Source of the DNA: Claveliimonas ammoniilytica
GTDB taxonomy: Bacteria > Bacillota > Clostridia > Lachnospirales > Lachnospiraceae
Direction of reading: 5' to 3'
Assembly (NCBI RefSeq): GCF_025567415.1
Contig: NZ_JAOQJV010000002.1
Coordinates: 124,001-188,000 of the forward strand
Length of the DNA stretch: 64,000 bases
Position 1 is the stretch's first letter, and every line of letters begins with the position of its first letter. A model generated the notes under the pieces. The model did not search any database. It worked only from the letters and a program-made list of their open reading frames with translations, and had not been told where the DNA came from. The position numbers were made by a program, and so were the translations under genes. Shown one piece after another: positions 32,268-40,838 of the stretch.

Positions 32268-34490
32268 ATGCAGAAAGTATCGAAAGCATACAAAGAAAGC
32301 ATGAAGTCCTCTCTCCGTGAGAGAGCATACATTATGATTTCTTTCGGACTTGTGAACCAAGAAGCACAGGCGAAAGCTACGGTCGATAATGGCAGTTATG
32401 CCTACTACTCGAACAAGGACAATATCTTCGGAGAGCATATTGACGATACGGTCTATGCCACTCTCGAGGAGGAGTTCACGAAAGTAGATGGCTCTATGTT
32501 CTTTCTCCCTCGGGCTACCGAGGGAGGGAGATACTATGATACCGGGATTGTCTCGGACAAGCTGATTTCCGAAGCTCGATGTGAAGTGATTATCAGTTTG
32601 AACACAATCGCAACGGATTTCAAGGGTCTCACGATTAACTTCGGTGAGAATTACCCGGTTGATTTCGATATTGTCGGAAGTACCGGGCAGACCATTGAGT
32701 TTAGAGGGAATACAAAATCAAAGTGGAGTACCGAGGAAGTATTGGAAAATACAACCTATATCAAGCTGGTGTTCTACAAGATGAAGAATCCTCAAAGCCG
32801 TTTGCGTATCTACTCTATCATGTTCGGTTACGGACTTGTGTATTACAACGATTCTGTTATGAGTTCTGCTCTTGACAGTTACGTTTCCCCTATCGGGGCT
32901 GATGTTCCGCAGTTCGATTTTTCGGTAACGCTGAAAAACTACGACCACTACTTCAATGTGGATAACCCGAACTCGGCTATCAACTACCTCGAGACAGGAC
33001 AGGAAATGGATATTATGTACGGTTATCAGACCCCGGGTTCTGACACTATCGAGTGGATTCAAGGAAACCACCTGTGGTGTTCCGAATGGGAAAGTGACGA
33101 TAACACGGCTACAATCCGTTGCCAAGACATTTTCCGCAACATGGACGGCGAGTATGTGAAGGGTCTGTATAGTGCCGCTGGTAAAAGCTACTACGCACTG
33201 GCAGAGGAGATTTTGAAGGACGCTGGGATTTCCGAGTATTATATCGACCCACGTTTGAAGAAGCTCTACTCTAACAACCCGATTCCGAGAGTGAAATACA
33301 AAGAAGCATTGCAGATTATCGCAAATGCCTGTCGATGTGTTCTCACCCAGTCTCGAGACGGTAAGGTTCAAATCAAGTCGAATTTCATGCCGAGTGCTTC
33401 CATCGCAACCAACGGCGAGGAGACCTACTCCAATGCCGCAAACGTGCTGACGGACACACCGAAGGTCGAATATGCAACCCTCGCCGGGAATTATACCCCT
33501 ACCGATGGGACGATGTTCTTCCTTCCGAGAAACGGCAAGGCGGCTCTGACAACCGGGTATGTCTCGAAGGAAATCTCCGGGGCAAACGGAACATTCACAA
33601 AGAATCCTGTCGTTACTATCACGATGGAAGCGATTCGAGCTTATTACGGTTTGAAGCTGGTCTTCGGTACAGCTCTCCCGGCGGCGTTCACAATCAGAAC
33701 GTACAAGGGTGGCGAGCCTGTAAATGAATACCCGGTTGAGAAAGACGAAATCAACACCACTTCGATTATTCTTCGAGATTTCGATGATTTCGATGTGATG
33801 AAGATTGAGTTCACAAAAACCGCAGAGCCGTACAACCGTATCGTACTGAATTATTTCAGTTTGAGCGATGTTGTGGATTTCACCATGAATCGCCGGGACA
33901 TGACCTCCTCCCCGAAAGCTATCAAACAGGAGCTTATCAAAGAGGTTATCGTCCCATGTTACACCTACCAAGAGAATAATCGAGAAGAAAACCTTGTCTA
34001 TGAGGACATAGATGTAGTCGCTGGTGAGGTCGAGACTTATTACATTCAAGACCCTTCCTATGGTTATAAGGTGAAGCTCGATGAAGTCGAAGGTAAGGCA
34101 ACCGTAGTGGCATGGAGTAACTACTTCGTTACCATCAAATTCAATGTCACTGGCTCGTTCAAGCTCGAGGTACAGGGTTATCGGTACAAAATCGTTGAGA
34201 AGTACGCTACGGTGTCTCTCAATGCTCGTGGTAAGACAGTCAAGTGGAAGAATCCTCTGATAAGTAATACCATGATGGCGAATGAGCTTGCCGCATGGCT
34301 GGCTGATTACTACACAGCCGGAATCGAGTACGAATACGATACTCGAGGAAATCCCGAGCTGGACGCTACCGACATTGTGTATCAAGAAAACGAGTTTCAC
34401 GATGGTATGAGGGTAAATATCTACCGTCACACTGTCAATTTCAAGCAAGCATTTTCGGGTCGAGTAACCGCCCGAAGGATTGGAGGTTAA
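32268..34490 (+). CDS. tail-tip / minor structural protein with a duplicated module
   Basis: 740 residues. A central tail-hub-like region (DVPQFDFSVTLKNYDHYFNVDNPNSAINYLETGQEMDIMYG, then RCQDIFRNMDGEYVKGLY and KEALQIIANACRCVLTQSRDGK) matches the minor structural protein of siphovirus tips. Two related beta modules flank it, each opening with (D/T)GSMFFLPR or DGTMFFLPR and containing an IxFGxxxP stretch, at about residues 70-195 and 415-545. They look like inserted carbohydrate-binding-type domains. Confidence 0.7.
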   Translation: MQKVSKAYKESMKSSLRERAYIMISFGLVNQEAQAKATVDNGSYAYYSNKDNIFGEHIDDTVYATLEEEFTKVDGSMFFLPRATEGGRYYDTGIVSDKLISEARCEVIISLNTIATDFKGLTINFGENYPVDFDIVGSTGQTIEFRGNTKSKWSTEEVLENTTYIKLVFYKMKNPQSRLRIYSIMFGYGLVYYNDSVMSSALDSYVSPIGADVPQFDFSVTLKNYDHYFNVDNPNSAINYLETGQEMDIMYGYQTPGSDTIEWIQGNHLWCSEWESDDNTATIRCQDIFRNMDGEYVKGLYSAAGKSYYALAEEILKDAGISEYYIDPRLKKLYSNNPIPRVKYKEALQIIANACRCVLTQSRDGKVQIKSNFMPSASIATNGEETYSNAANVLTDTPKVEYATLAGNYTPTDGTMFFLPRNGKAALTTGYVSKEISGANGTFTKNPVVTITMEAIRAYYGLKLVFGTALPAAFTIRTYKGGEPVNEYPVEKDEINTTSIILRDFDDFDVMKIEFTKTAEPYNRIVLNYFSLSDVVDFTMNRRDMTSSPKAIKQELIKEVIVPCYTYQENNREENLVYEDIDVVAGEVETYYIQDPSYGYKVKLDEVEGKATVVAWSNYFVTIKFNVTGSFKLEVQGYRYKIVEKYATVSLNARGKTVKWKNPLISNTMMANELAAWLADYYTAGIEYEYDTRGNPELDATDIVYQENEFHDGMRVNIYRHTVNFKQAFSGRVTARRIGG

Positions 34491-34491
34491 A

Positions 34492-34917
34492 ATGTCGTGG
34501 TCTACACCGAAAACCGATTGGAACGGTGAGACTGTCGATGGTGTTTACACCGGGGACAGATTCAACGCCGTGGACTTCAATCGAATTAAGAACAACCTCG
34601 AATACCTCCGTGAGTTGGCTATCAAGATGTATGACGAGTTCGCTATTCAGTCTGTCGGAAGCGATAAGACCGTAAAGGACTACTTCTATGCTGATGAAAT
34701 CAATGCACTGGAAGCGAACCTCGTTACCATCAATACCCACAGTCTCAAGAGGTCTTACGGCACTGCTCCTACCTATGCCGCCAATGGTAATACGATGGAT
34801 TTCAAAGAACTCAATCGTTTGGAGGGAGCAATCCTTGACCTTTACGACAGGCTCACCAATGAGAGTGAGGGAAGGAGGACATTCACATGGAATTTTGGTA
34901 TGAAGGGAGGGTTATAA
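34492..34917 (+). CDS. tail / baseplate protein, unknown
   Basis: 141 residues from ATG 34492. SWSTPKTDWNGETVDGVYTGDRFNAVDFNRIKNNLEYL is a common start of small baseplate-associated proteins in Clostridial phages. Function unknown. Confidence 0.6.
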   Translation: MSWSTPKTDWNGETVDGVYTGDRFNAVDFNRIKNNLEYLRELAIKMYDEFAIQSVGSDKTVKDYFYADEINALEANLVTINTHSLKRSYGTAPTYAANGNTMDFKELNRLEGAILDLYDRLTNESEGRRTFTWNFGMKGGL

Positions 34918-35544
34918 ATGGCGTGGAAATTACTTCCTACTGATTATACGGACGCTGTTTGGAGTGGTCTGAAAAGATACACACAGGTCGATAACTCCGA
35001 TGGTACGGTATCGTTCAACGATGTTACGACCTACACCAATAAGGAGAAATCCTTCTTCGGTGCGAAAGACGCTAACCGTATGAACGAAGCTCTGAACTAC
35101 ATCATGTCTATGCTGGAAAACGGCACGAACTTGTATGAGGAGTTTCAGACCTACTTCACCACGCAGAAGGAGCTTTTCAAAAGCTCGGGTGATAGTTCTT
35201 ATCAAGAGCTGACCCAGTATTTCGTCAACCTCAAGGCACAGGGCGATTCGTCTTTGGCACAAATCGAAAAGACCTATGAGGAACACATGACTACCTACGA
35301 GAGCGAGCAGACTGCGGCATTTAACACATGGTTTGCTGGTATCAAAGGTAAGCTGAACGAGGATATTGCCGGAAGTCTGCAAAATCAGATTACCGAAGTA
35401 GACGAGCGTTTGGCGGCACTGGAACACATGACCTTGAAGAACCTTTTCACTGTACCTGTTGCGATTGACAACACTGGTACTACGCTTCTTGCTGACGATT
35501 TGGGTAATGCAATCGTGGCAGATTGGAAATATAAGGAGGAATAA
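34918..35544 (+). CDS. tail-fibre-associated protein
   Basis: 208 residues, with start WKLLPTDYTDAVWSGLKRY, then a long helical region (90-170) and a short C-terminal beta segment. It abuts the upstream stop and precedes the variable tail fibre, so it may link the fibre to the tip. Confidence 0.6.
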   Translation: MAWKLLPTDYTDAVWSGLKRYTQVDNSDGTVSFNDVTTYTNKEKSFFGAKDANRMNEALNYIMSMLENGTNLYEEFQTYFTTQKELFKSSGDSSYQELTQYFVNLKAQGDSSLAQIEKTYEEHMTTYESEQTAAFNTWFAGIKGKLNEDIAGSLQNQITEVDERLAALEHMTLKNLFTVPVAIDNTGTTLLADDLGNAIVADWKYKEE

Positions 35545-35546
35545 AA

Positions 35547-36449
35547 ATGAGTGCAATCAGTATTGAAACCAAGAAAGTGACGGAACTCACGGCGTTCACC
35601 GCACCGACCGATTCGTGTCTGATTCCGATTCACGATGGCACAGGCTTGAAGAAAATCACCTTTGCCAATTTCAGAGCCAAGGCGGTTGAGGGTACGGAAG
35701 CGAAAATCGCTCCTCTGCTCTTTAACAACGCCGGGGCGCACAATGCAATTTACCGTGGTAAGTCGCTGGGTAGCACCGTGACTACCGCCCAGTATGCCGC
35801 TATCAAGGCTGGTACATTCGATGATTTATACATCGGTGACTACTGGACTATCGGCGGTGTCAACTACCGTATTGCGGCGTTCGATTACTACCTCAACAGT
35901 GGTGATACGAACTGTACTACCCACCATGTAGTTATCGTGCCGGACACTTGCCTGTACAACGCACAAATGCACAACACCAGCTCCGGCGGTTGGGAAAGCG
36001 GTGCGGCAAATACTACGGCTGGCGGCTATGTCGGCTCGGATATGTACAAGAGCAATCTCGAACAGGCTAAGACCACTATCAAGAGTGCGTTCAGCGGTCA
36101 TGTTCTGAAACACAGAATCTATCTGACGAACGCTGTTGCGAATGGTCGTGCTTCCGGCGGCGCATGGTGCGATTCCGAAGTTGACCTTATGTGCGAGCAG
36201 ATGGTCTACGGCAGTGGTATTTTCTCCCCTGTTTCTGACGGTAGCAATGTCCCGGCTAACTACCGTGTCGAGAAATCCCAGTTGCCGCTGTTCCAGCACG
36301 AGCCGAGCCGTATTTGCAATCGTGCGACATGGTGGTTGAGAGACGTTATTACCGCTTCCGGTTTCGCCCGTGTCGACTACAACGGTGGTGCGAACTACGC
36401 CAGCGCTTCCGATTCTTATGGCGTTCGCCCGGCTTTCTGTATATCTTAA
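35547..36449 (+). CDS. DGR variable protein 2: tail fibre tip with C-type-lectin fold
   Basis: 300 residues. The N-terminal 50 residues (ISIETKKVTELTAFTAPTDSCLIPIHDG) are of the sort that attach fibres to the tail. The rest is the lectin-like fold, ending RATWWLRDVITASGFARVDYNGG ... DSYGVRPAFCIS, with variable repeat VR2 in the final codons. Its place after baseplate genes and directly before Avd marks it as the receptor-binding target expected for a phage DGR. Confidence 0.9.
   Translation: MSAISIETKKVTELTAFTAPTDSCLIPIHDGTGLKKITFANFRAKAVEGTEAKIAPLLFNNAGAHNAIYRGKSLGSTVTTAQYAAIKAGTFDDLYIGDYWTIGGVNYRIAAFDYYLNSGDTNCTTHHVVIVPDTCLYNAQMHNTSSGGWESGAANTTAGGYVGSDMYKSNLEQAKTTIKSAFSGHVLKHRIYLTNAVANGRASGGAWCDSEVDLMCEQMVYGSGIFSPVSDGSNVPANYRVEKSQLPLFQHEPSRICNRATWWLRDVITASGFARVDYNGGANYASASDSYGVRPAFCIS
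36348..36432 (+). repeat. variable repeat VR2 of the DGR
   Basis: 85 bp aligned to the template at 37034. In the core (from CCGCTTCC) 13 of 23 template adenines differ and no other template base does; the first six bases differ at other bases too, so the exchange boundary is inside them. Ends with the same GGCGTTCGCCCGG. Confidence 0.9.
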
Positions 36450-36452
36450 ATC

Positions 36453-36473
36453 TGCGCCCCCTTGTGGGGCGCA
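36453..36473 (+). promoter_or_regulatory. hairpin downstream of VR2
   Basis: Stem TGCGCCCC / GGGGCGCA, loop CTTGT, 21 bases after VR2. Compared with the VR1 hairpin the outer three pairs change from CTC/GAG to TGC/GCA. Confidence 0.8.
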
Positions 36474-36492
36474 CAAGGAGGTTTATTAACAA

Positions 36493-37035
36493 GTGTCTGT
36501 ATTGAAATCGAAACGAAAACCGTCACAGTTTGAGGTATTTCACCACCTCAACAAAATGCGTAAGGAGGTCACGGATTTACTGCTCCGTGATTTCGGGTAC
36601 GACCTCGACAAAGCCGTGAAGAAAGTTGAAACAACCTTCGGCGGCAGACCGTATGAGGAGTTATCACCCGATGAAAAAGTCCGATATGAAAAGCTCATGG
36701 AAAAGAACACTGCGTTTGCAGAATGGTTCATCGCAGACGAGCGAAAAGTGATTGTTGATTGTCTGCGTAATATCACCGAGGAGGTATATGTTGCAAACAG
36801 CATTTACCCAACCTACCGGGAAGAACTGATTGAGCGTAGAGTTCACCAAGACCGAGCAGTCGGACAGTGTTATAGGCTCACACAGGAATTGCAGTATGCT
36901 ATCGAGACCCTTCCTGTCGATGTGAACAAGTACCTTCGTTTCGCTGAAATGATACAGACCGAAATAAACCTTCTTAAAGGTTGGAGAAAGTCTGACAACA
37001 AGTTCAAGTCGGCTCTCCAAGAGGGTAATCTCTGA
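36493..37035 (+). CDS. avd: accessory variability determinant (Avd-like)
   Basis: 180 residues from GTG 36493 with AAGGAGG about 11 bases upstream. Helical and basic, with the late segment ETLPVDVNKYLRFAEMIQTEINLLKGWRKSDNKFKSAL typical of Avd four-helix-bundle proteins, which form a pentamer that binds the reverse transcriptase and the template RNA. It is longer than the ~125-residue Bordetella Avd. The TGA stop is at 37033-37035, where the template repeat starts. Confidence 0.8.
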   Translation: MSVLKSKRKPSQFEVFHHLNKMRKEVTDLLLRDFGYDLDKAVKKVETTFGGRPYEELSPDEKVRYEKLMEKNTAFAEWFIADERKVIVDCLRNITEEVYVANSIYPTYREELIERRVHQDRAVGQCYRLTQELQYAIETLPVDVNKYLRFAEMIQTEINLLKGWRKSDNKFKSALQEGNL

Positions 37036-37118
37036 TTCCGCTTCCAATTTCGCCAATGTCAACAACAACGGTAATGCGAACTACAACAACGCTTCCAATT
37101 CTAATGGCGTTCGCCCGG
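37034..37118 (+). repeat. template repeat (TR) of the DGR
   Basis: 85 bp, rich in AAC and AAT in the frame matching both variable repeats (23 adenines in the core). It lies between avd and the reverse transcriptase. No long hairpin follows it, unlike the two targets, which fits one-way transfer from TR to VR. Confidence 0.92.
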
Positions 37119-37188
37119 ATTTCGATTCTGTGATTGAGTAGCCTATCGAGCGTTTCACAGACAGAGAAAGGAGAGATTATCCTTCCGT

Positions 37189-38400
37189 ATGGTAAATACT
37201 AAATGCGACACCTCCTATTACGATAGCCGAGGTTATAAGCGCAAGATATTTGATGGAAATGTTCTTTACGAAAGTAAAGCTAAAGCAATGAAAGGTAGTG
37301 ATTGGAAACCACAGGTACAGAGGTTTAACATGACCTATCTGTTGGAGTTATCGAAAATGCAACGAGACCTTGAGAACATGGAGTATGAGTTCTTACCAAC
37401 TACAAACTTCACCTTGCATGAACGAGGAAAGCTCCGGCGTATTACAGGCGAACAGGTTCAAGACAGAATCGTGAAACACGCTCTCTGTGACGAGGTTTTG
37501 AATCCTCTGATTGAACCACACCTCATTTATGACAATGGAGCAAGCGTTGTCGGAAAAGGTATCGCTTTCACTCGTAAGAGGTTGCTCACCCACCTTCGGA
37601 AATATTATGCACAGCATGGTAGCAACGAAGGGTACATTCTTCTGATAGACTTCTCGAAATACTACGACAATATCAGACATGATGTGTTGTTGAAGTTGTT
37701 TGAGCAGTATGTCGATGATGAACACGCCCTATGGCTTCTGCGAAAGACCGTAGAACGCTCAAGGATTGATGTATCGTACATGAGCGATGAAGAATACGAA
37801 CACTGTCTCGACAGGTTGTTTGATTCTCTCCTCTATCAGTATATGAACCCGAAGCTGTTCACAGGCGAAAAGTTCATGGGGAAGCACCTTAATATCGGAG
37901 ACCAAGTGGCACAGACCGCCGGAATCTCTTACCGAATACGAATTGATAATTATGTCAAAATCGTTCGAGGTGTGAAATTCTACGCTGGCTACATGGACGA
38001 TAGTTATGCTATTCACGAGAGCAAAGAGTTCTTACAGGAGCTTCTTGAGGACATTATCGAGATAGCGAACGAACTCGGAATCACGGTCAATACCCGGAAG
38101 ACGAGAATCTGTAAGCTCTCCGAGCATTGGCGATTTCTTCAAGTTCAATACTCTCTAACGGACACCGGGAGGGTGATTCAGAAAATCAATCCCAAACGGC
38201 TTACCGCAATGAGACGGAAAATGAAGAAACTCGCTCCGAAGCTAACAGAAAAGGAGTTTACGGACTTCTATAAGAGTTGGTTTAAGAATCATTACAAAAT
38301 AATGAGTAAGAAACAACGAAGTAACATGGACACCCTATTCAATCAATTAAAGGAGGTAACGAAATGTACACTATCACCCTTGCCAATGGCAAAAAGCTGA
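37189..38400 (+). CDS. DGR reverse transcriptase
   Basis: 403 residues. Motif A LLIDFSKYYDN with Asp 154, motif B-like IGDQVAQTAGISY around residue 239, catalytic YMDD at 268-271, and a thumb region up to about 345. The QVAQTAG form corresponds to the (I/L)GxxxSQ position that distinguishes DGR enzymes. It copies TR RNA with errors at adenines and the cDNA replaces VR sequence. It follows TR by 70 bases and overlaps the next gene by 37. Confidence 0.92.
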   Translation: MVNTKCDTSYYDSRGYKRKIFDGNVLYESKAKAMKGSDWKPQVQRFNMTYLLELSKMQRDLENMEYEFLPTTNFTLHERGKLRRITGEQVQDRIVKHALCDEVLNPLIEPHLIYDNGASVVGKGIAFTRKRLLTHLRKYYAQHGSNEGYILLIDFSKYYDNIRHDVLLKLFEQYVDDEHALWLLRKTVERSRIDVSYMSDEEYEHCLDRLFDSLLYQYMNPKLFTGEKFMGKHLNIGDQVAQTAGISYRIRIDNYVKIVRGVKFYAGYMDDSYAIHESKEFLQELLEDIIEIANELGITVNTRKTRICKLSEHWRFLQVQYSLTDTGRVIQKINPKRLTAMRRKMKKLAPKLTEKEFTDFYKSWFKNHYKIMSKKQRSNMDTLFNQLKEVTKCTLSPLPMAKS

Positions 38401-38699
38401 CCGGGCTGGATATGAACGGCACGAACTATGTCAGCAAAGAAAAGGTGGACGAGACTATTTTCAAGGATAATCTCTCTACCATGAAGGTCTCCGATGGAGA
38501 GACCGAGACTACCTACACTGATATGGTCTTCATTCAGCAGATGGAATGGGCTGACGGCACTTTCTATCTTGCGTTCCGTGAGAAGACCAAGGAGGAGAAG
38601 CTGGTAGCCGCTCTCAACGCAACCTCTAATAGTATCACCGATGTACAGGTGGCACTTGCGGAAGTATACGAAATGGTTTTAGGAGGTAACTATGGCTAA
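38364..38699 (+). CDS. small phage protein between DGR and lysis genes
   Basis: 111 residues. Two-part: a beta-rich start (TITLANGKKLTGLDMNGTNYVS) and a helical C-terminus (EEKLVAALNATSNSITDVQVALAEVYEMVLG). Typical of tail-adjacent proteins in Clostridial phages. Starts inside the reverse transcriptase gene with its own AGGAGG. Confidence 0.65.
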   Translation: MYTITLANGKKLTGLDMNGTNYVSKEKVDETIFKDNLSTMKVSDGETETTYTDMVFIQQMEWADGTFYLAFREKTKEEKLVAALNATSNSITDVQVALAEVYEMVLGGNYG

Positions 38700-38793
38700 G
38701 ATTTACGTTGCACTGATTCGCAAAGGTCTCAAGACCATTAACGATGTACCCGAACAGCTCCGAGAGGAAGTCAAGAAGCTGTTGGAGGAATAA
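38692..38793 (+). CDS. CD1375-like small phage protein
   Basis: 33 residues, MAKIYVALIRKGLKTINDV then a helix ending KLLEE. Overlaps the previous stop and has its own AGGAGG. Such short proteins are widespread next to phage lysis modules; role unknown. Confidence 0.65.
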   Translation: MAKIYVALIRKGLKTINDVPEQLREEVKKLLEE

Positions 38794-38843
38794 TCATGCT
38801 GTGGCGCATTTTGCTATGGCTCAACAGGAAGGAGGTGAAAAAC

Positions 38844-38972
38844 ATGGCTGTTATCTATGTGGCACTCATTGTCAAGGGTAAGCGTACTTACGCAAGCGTT
38901 CCAGCTGTTCTCAAGGAACAGGTAAAGGAAATGCTCATTGACCTTGAGCTGGAAGACCTTATCACTGAATAA
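38844..38972 (+). CDS. CD1375-like small phage protein, paralogue
   Basis: 42 residues from ATG 38844 after AAGGAGGTG. The start MAVIYVALIVKGKRTY parallels the protein at 38692, so this is a tandem duplication. The in-frame ATG at 38796 would add 16 residues but lacks a ribosome site. Confidence 0.6.
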   Translation: MAVIYVALIVKGKRTYASVPAVLKEQVKEMLIDLELEDLITE

Positions 38973-38979
38973 GGCGGCA

Positions 38980-39009
38980 TGAGGGAGGGTCGTTCCCGGC
39001 TCTCCCTCA
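38980..39009 (+). terminator. hairpin before the holin-like gene
   Basis: Stem TGAGGGAG / CTCCCTCA with a GC-rich inner part. The following bases are CATTCTAAAAG, without a proper T-run, so it may be only a weak terminator or an mRNA structure. Confidence 0.45.
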
Positions 39010-39035
39010 CATTCTAAAAGAGGAGGACAAGAAAT

Positions 39036-39362
39036 GTGAACATTGAGTTCAATCAGATTCTTACCTTCGTCTCCGTTGTTGCCGCCGTGTACTTTGCTTT
39101 CAAGAGCAATAGTCGAGCCAATAATGACGAGGTGAGCAAGAAAGCACAGGTTGACGCTATTCTGTCTCAAAAGCTGGATTCTATCAGTGATGATACGAAA
39201 GAAATCCGCAAGGAAATCACAGACGTTAAGGTAAAGGTCAACGACCTGTCCGAGCGTGTCGTGATGGTTGAGCAGTCTACGAAATCCGCACACCACCGAC
39301 TTGACCGATACGAGGAAGAAGAAATCTACCACGGTAAGCCAAGAAAACGATGGTGGGTATGA
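39036..39362 (+). CDS. membrane-anchored XhlA/holin-like protein
   Basis: 108 residues from GTG 39036 with GAGGAGG upstream. One N-terminal transmembrane helix (ILTFVSVVAAVYFAF) followed by a coiled coil and a basic end (KPRKRWWV). Resembles haemolysin XhlA-like lysis accessory proteins. It precedes the endolysin. Confidence 0.6.
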   Translation: MNIEFNQILTFVSVVAAVYFAFKSNSRANNDEVSKKAQVDAILSQKLDSISDDTKEIRKEITDVKVKVNDLSERVVMVEQSTKSAHHRLDRYEEEEIYHGKPRKRWWV

Positions 39363-39377
39363 AAGGGGTGATACCCG

Positions 39378-40835
39378 ATGAACCATTCAGATTTTGTCAA
39401 AACCGTTGCGGCGTATATCAAGAAGTACGCCCCGGTATACGGAATCGAGGTCGTGTCACCTATCATCGCTCAAGCGGTGTTGGAAAGTGGCTACGGCACT
39501 TCCGAGCTGGCTGTAAACGCTCATAACTACTTTGGTCTGAAATACCGGGAAGGTCGTTGTAAGACCTGTATCGGTATCTATCACATGGTGGGAAGCGAGC
39601 AGAACGCAGACGGCAGTTACACCAGTTCTGCTATGCAGTGGTGTAAGTTCAAGGATATGGAAAACGGAGTTATCGGCTACTTCGATTTCATCAACATTCC
39701 GAACTATAAAAATCTCAAAGGCGTTACCGACCCTCGGAAATACCTTGAGAATATCAAAGCCGATGGCTATGCTACGTCTCACAAGTATGTGGACAACCTC
39801 ATGCGTGTTATTGAGACATGGCATTTAACCGATTATGACAAGAAGGAGGAAACAAAAATGAGCAACAGTCCTTTGGTGGTCTACACCAAGCTCTCCCCGA
39901 ACCATTCCGGGCAGAGAACCCATTCCATTGACCGTATCACACCGCATTGTGTAGTAGGTCAGCTCTCCGCAGAGAGTATCTGTGGCTGTTTTATCAACAC
40001 CTCTCGACAGGCGAGTTGCAACTACGGTATCGGTACTGACGGTCGTATCTCCATGAGCGTTGAGGAGAAAAATCGTTCGTGGTGTTCTTCCAGTCGTGAG
40101 AACGACCAGCGAGCAGTCACTATCGAGTGTGCGTCTGACAAGACAGCTCCGTATGCGTTCAATAACGCTGTGTATGCGTCCCTCGTGAACCTGTGCGTTG
40201 ATATTTGTCAGCGTAACGGCAAGAGCAAGCTCTTGTGGCTGGGCGATAAGAATAAGACCCTTGCCTATGCGCCGAAGTCCGATGAAATGGTACTGACGGT
40301 ACATAGATGGTTCGCTAATAAGTCTTGCCCGGGAGACTGGCTGTACAACCGTCTCGGCAACCTTGCCGCAGAGGTCACTAAGCGTCTCACAGGCGGCTCT
40401 ACCGACACTGGTAAGGTAGATGTACCCTCTGACGGTAAAACGCTGTACAGGGTGCAGACAGGGGCGTTCTCGAAGCGTTCCAACGCTGACGCATGGGCGG
40501 CAAAACTGAAAGTCGCTGGCTTCGATACCTACATCGTACAGATGGATAATCTGTACAAGGTACAGGTCGGTGCTTACAGTCAGAAGTCCAATGCCGAGAA
40601 CATGATGGCGAAGCTGAAAGCCGCTGGCTATGACGCTTTTATCACTACCAAGTCCGGCACTGCGGCTGGTACTGCGAAGAAATCTGCGGCTGAAATTGCC
40701 AAGGAAATCTACAATGGTACTTGCTCTGACGCTCGCTGGTCTTCGTGGGGCAACGGTGCAGACCGTGTAAATCGTCTGAAACAGGCTGGTTATGACCCGA
40801 GCGAAGTACAGTCCGAGGTCAATAAGCTGTTTTAA
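39378..40835 (+). CDS. two-domain endolysin (glucosaminidase plus amidase) with SPOR and CW_7-like repeats
   Basis: 485 residues. Residues ~1-150 are a GH73-type glucosaminidase (IIAQAVLESGYGTSELAVNAHNYFGLK with catalytic Glu). Residues ~165-330 are an amidase-2 N-acetylmuramoyl-L-alanine amidase (ITPHCVVGQ, VTIECASD, LTVHRWFANKSCPGDWLY). Two SPOR-like repeats (YRVQTGAFSKRSNADAWAAKL and YKVQVGAYSQKSNAENMMAKL) and a CW_7-like end (GNGADRVNRLKQAGYD) bind the wall. The in-frame ATG at 39858, with its own AAGGAGG, can yield a shorter amidase form of 325 residues. Confidence 0.85.
   Translation: MNHSDFVKTVAAYIKKYAPVYGIEVVSPIIAQAVLESGYGTSELAVNAHNYFGLKYREGRCKTCIGIYHMVGSEQNADGSYTSSAMQWCKFKDMENGVIGYFDFINIPNYKNLKGVTDPRKYLENIKADGYATSHKYVDNLMRVIETWHLTDYDKKEETKMSNSPLVVYTKLSPNHSGQRTHSIDRITPHCVVGQLSAESICGCFINTSRQASCNYGIGTDGRISMSVEEKNRSWCSSSRENDQRAVTIECASDKTAPYAFNNAVYASLVNLCVDICQRNGKSKLLWLGDKNKTLAYAPKSDEMVLTVHRWFANKSCPGDWLYNRLGNLAAEVTKRLTGGSTDTGKVDVPSDGKTLYRVQTGAFSKRSNADAWAAKLKVAGFDTYIVQMDNLYKVQVGAYSQKSNAENMMAKLKAAGYDAFITTKSGTAAGTAKKSAAEIAKEIYNGTCSDARWSSWGNGADRVNRLKQAGYDPSEVQSEVNKLF
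39843..39860 (+). promoter_or_regulatory. internal ribosome binding site and start for the amidase part
   Basis: AAGGAGG, a short A-rich spacer, then ATG 39858-39860, directly at the start of the amidase domain. Short C-terminal isoforms from internal starts are known in some Clostridial endolysins. Confidence 0.6.
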
Positions 40836-40838
40836 CCC

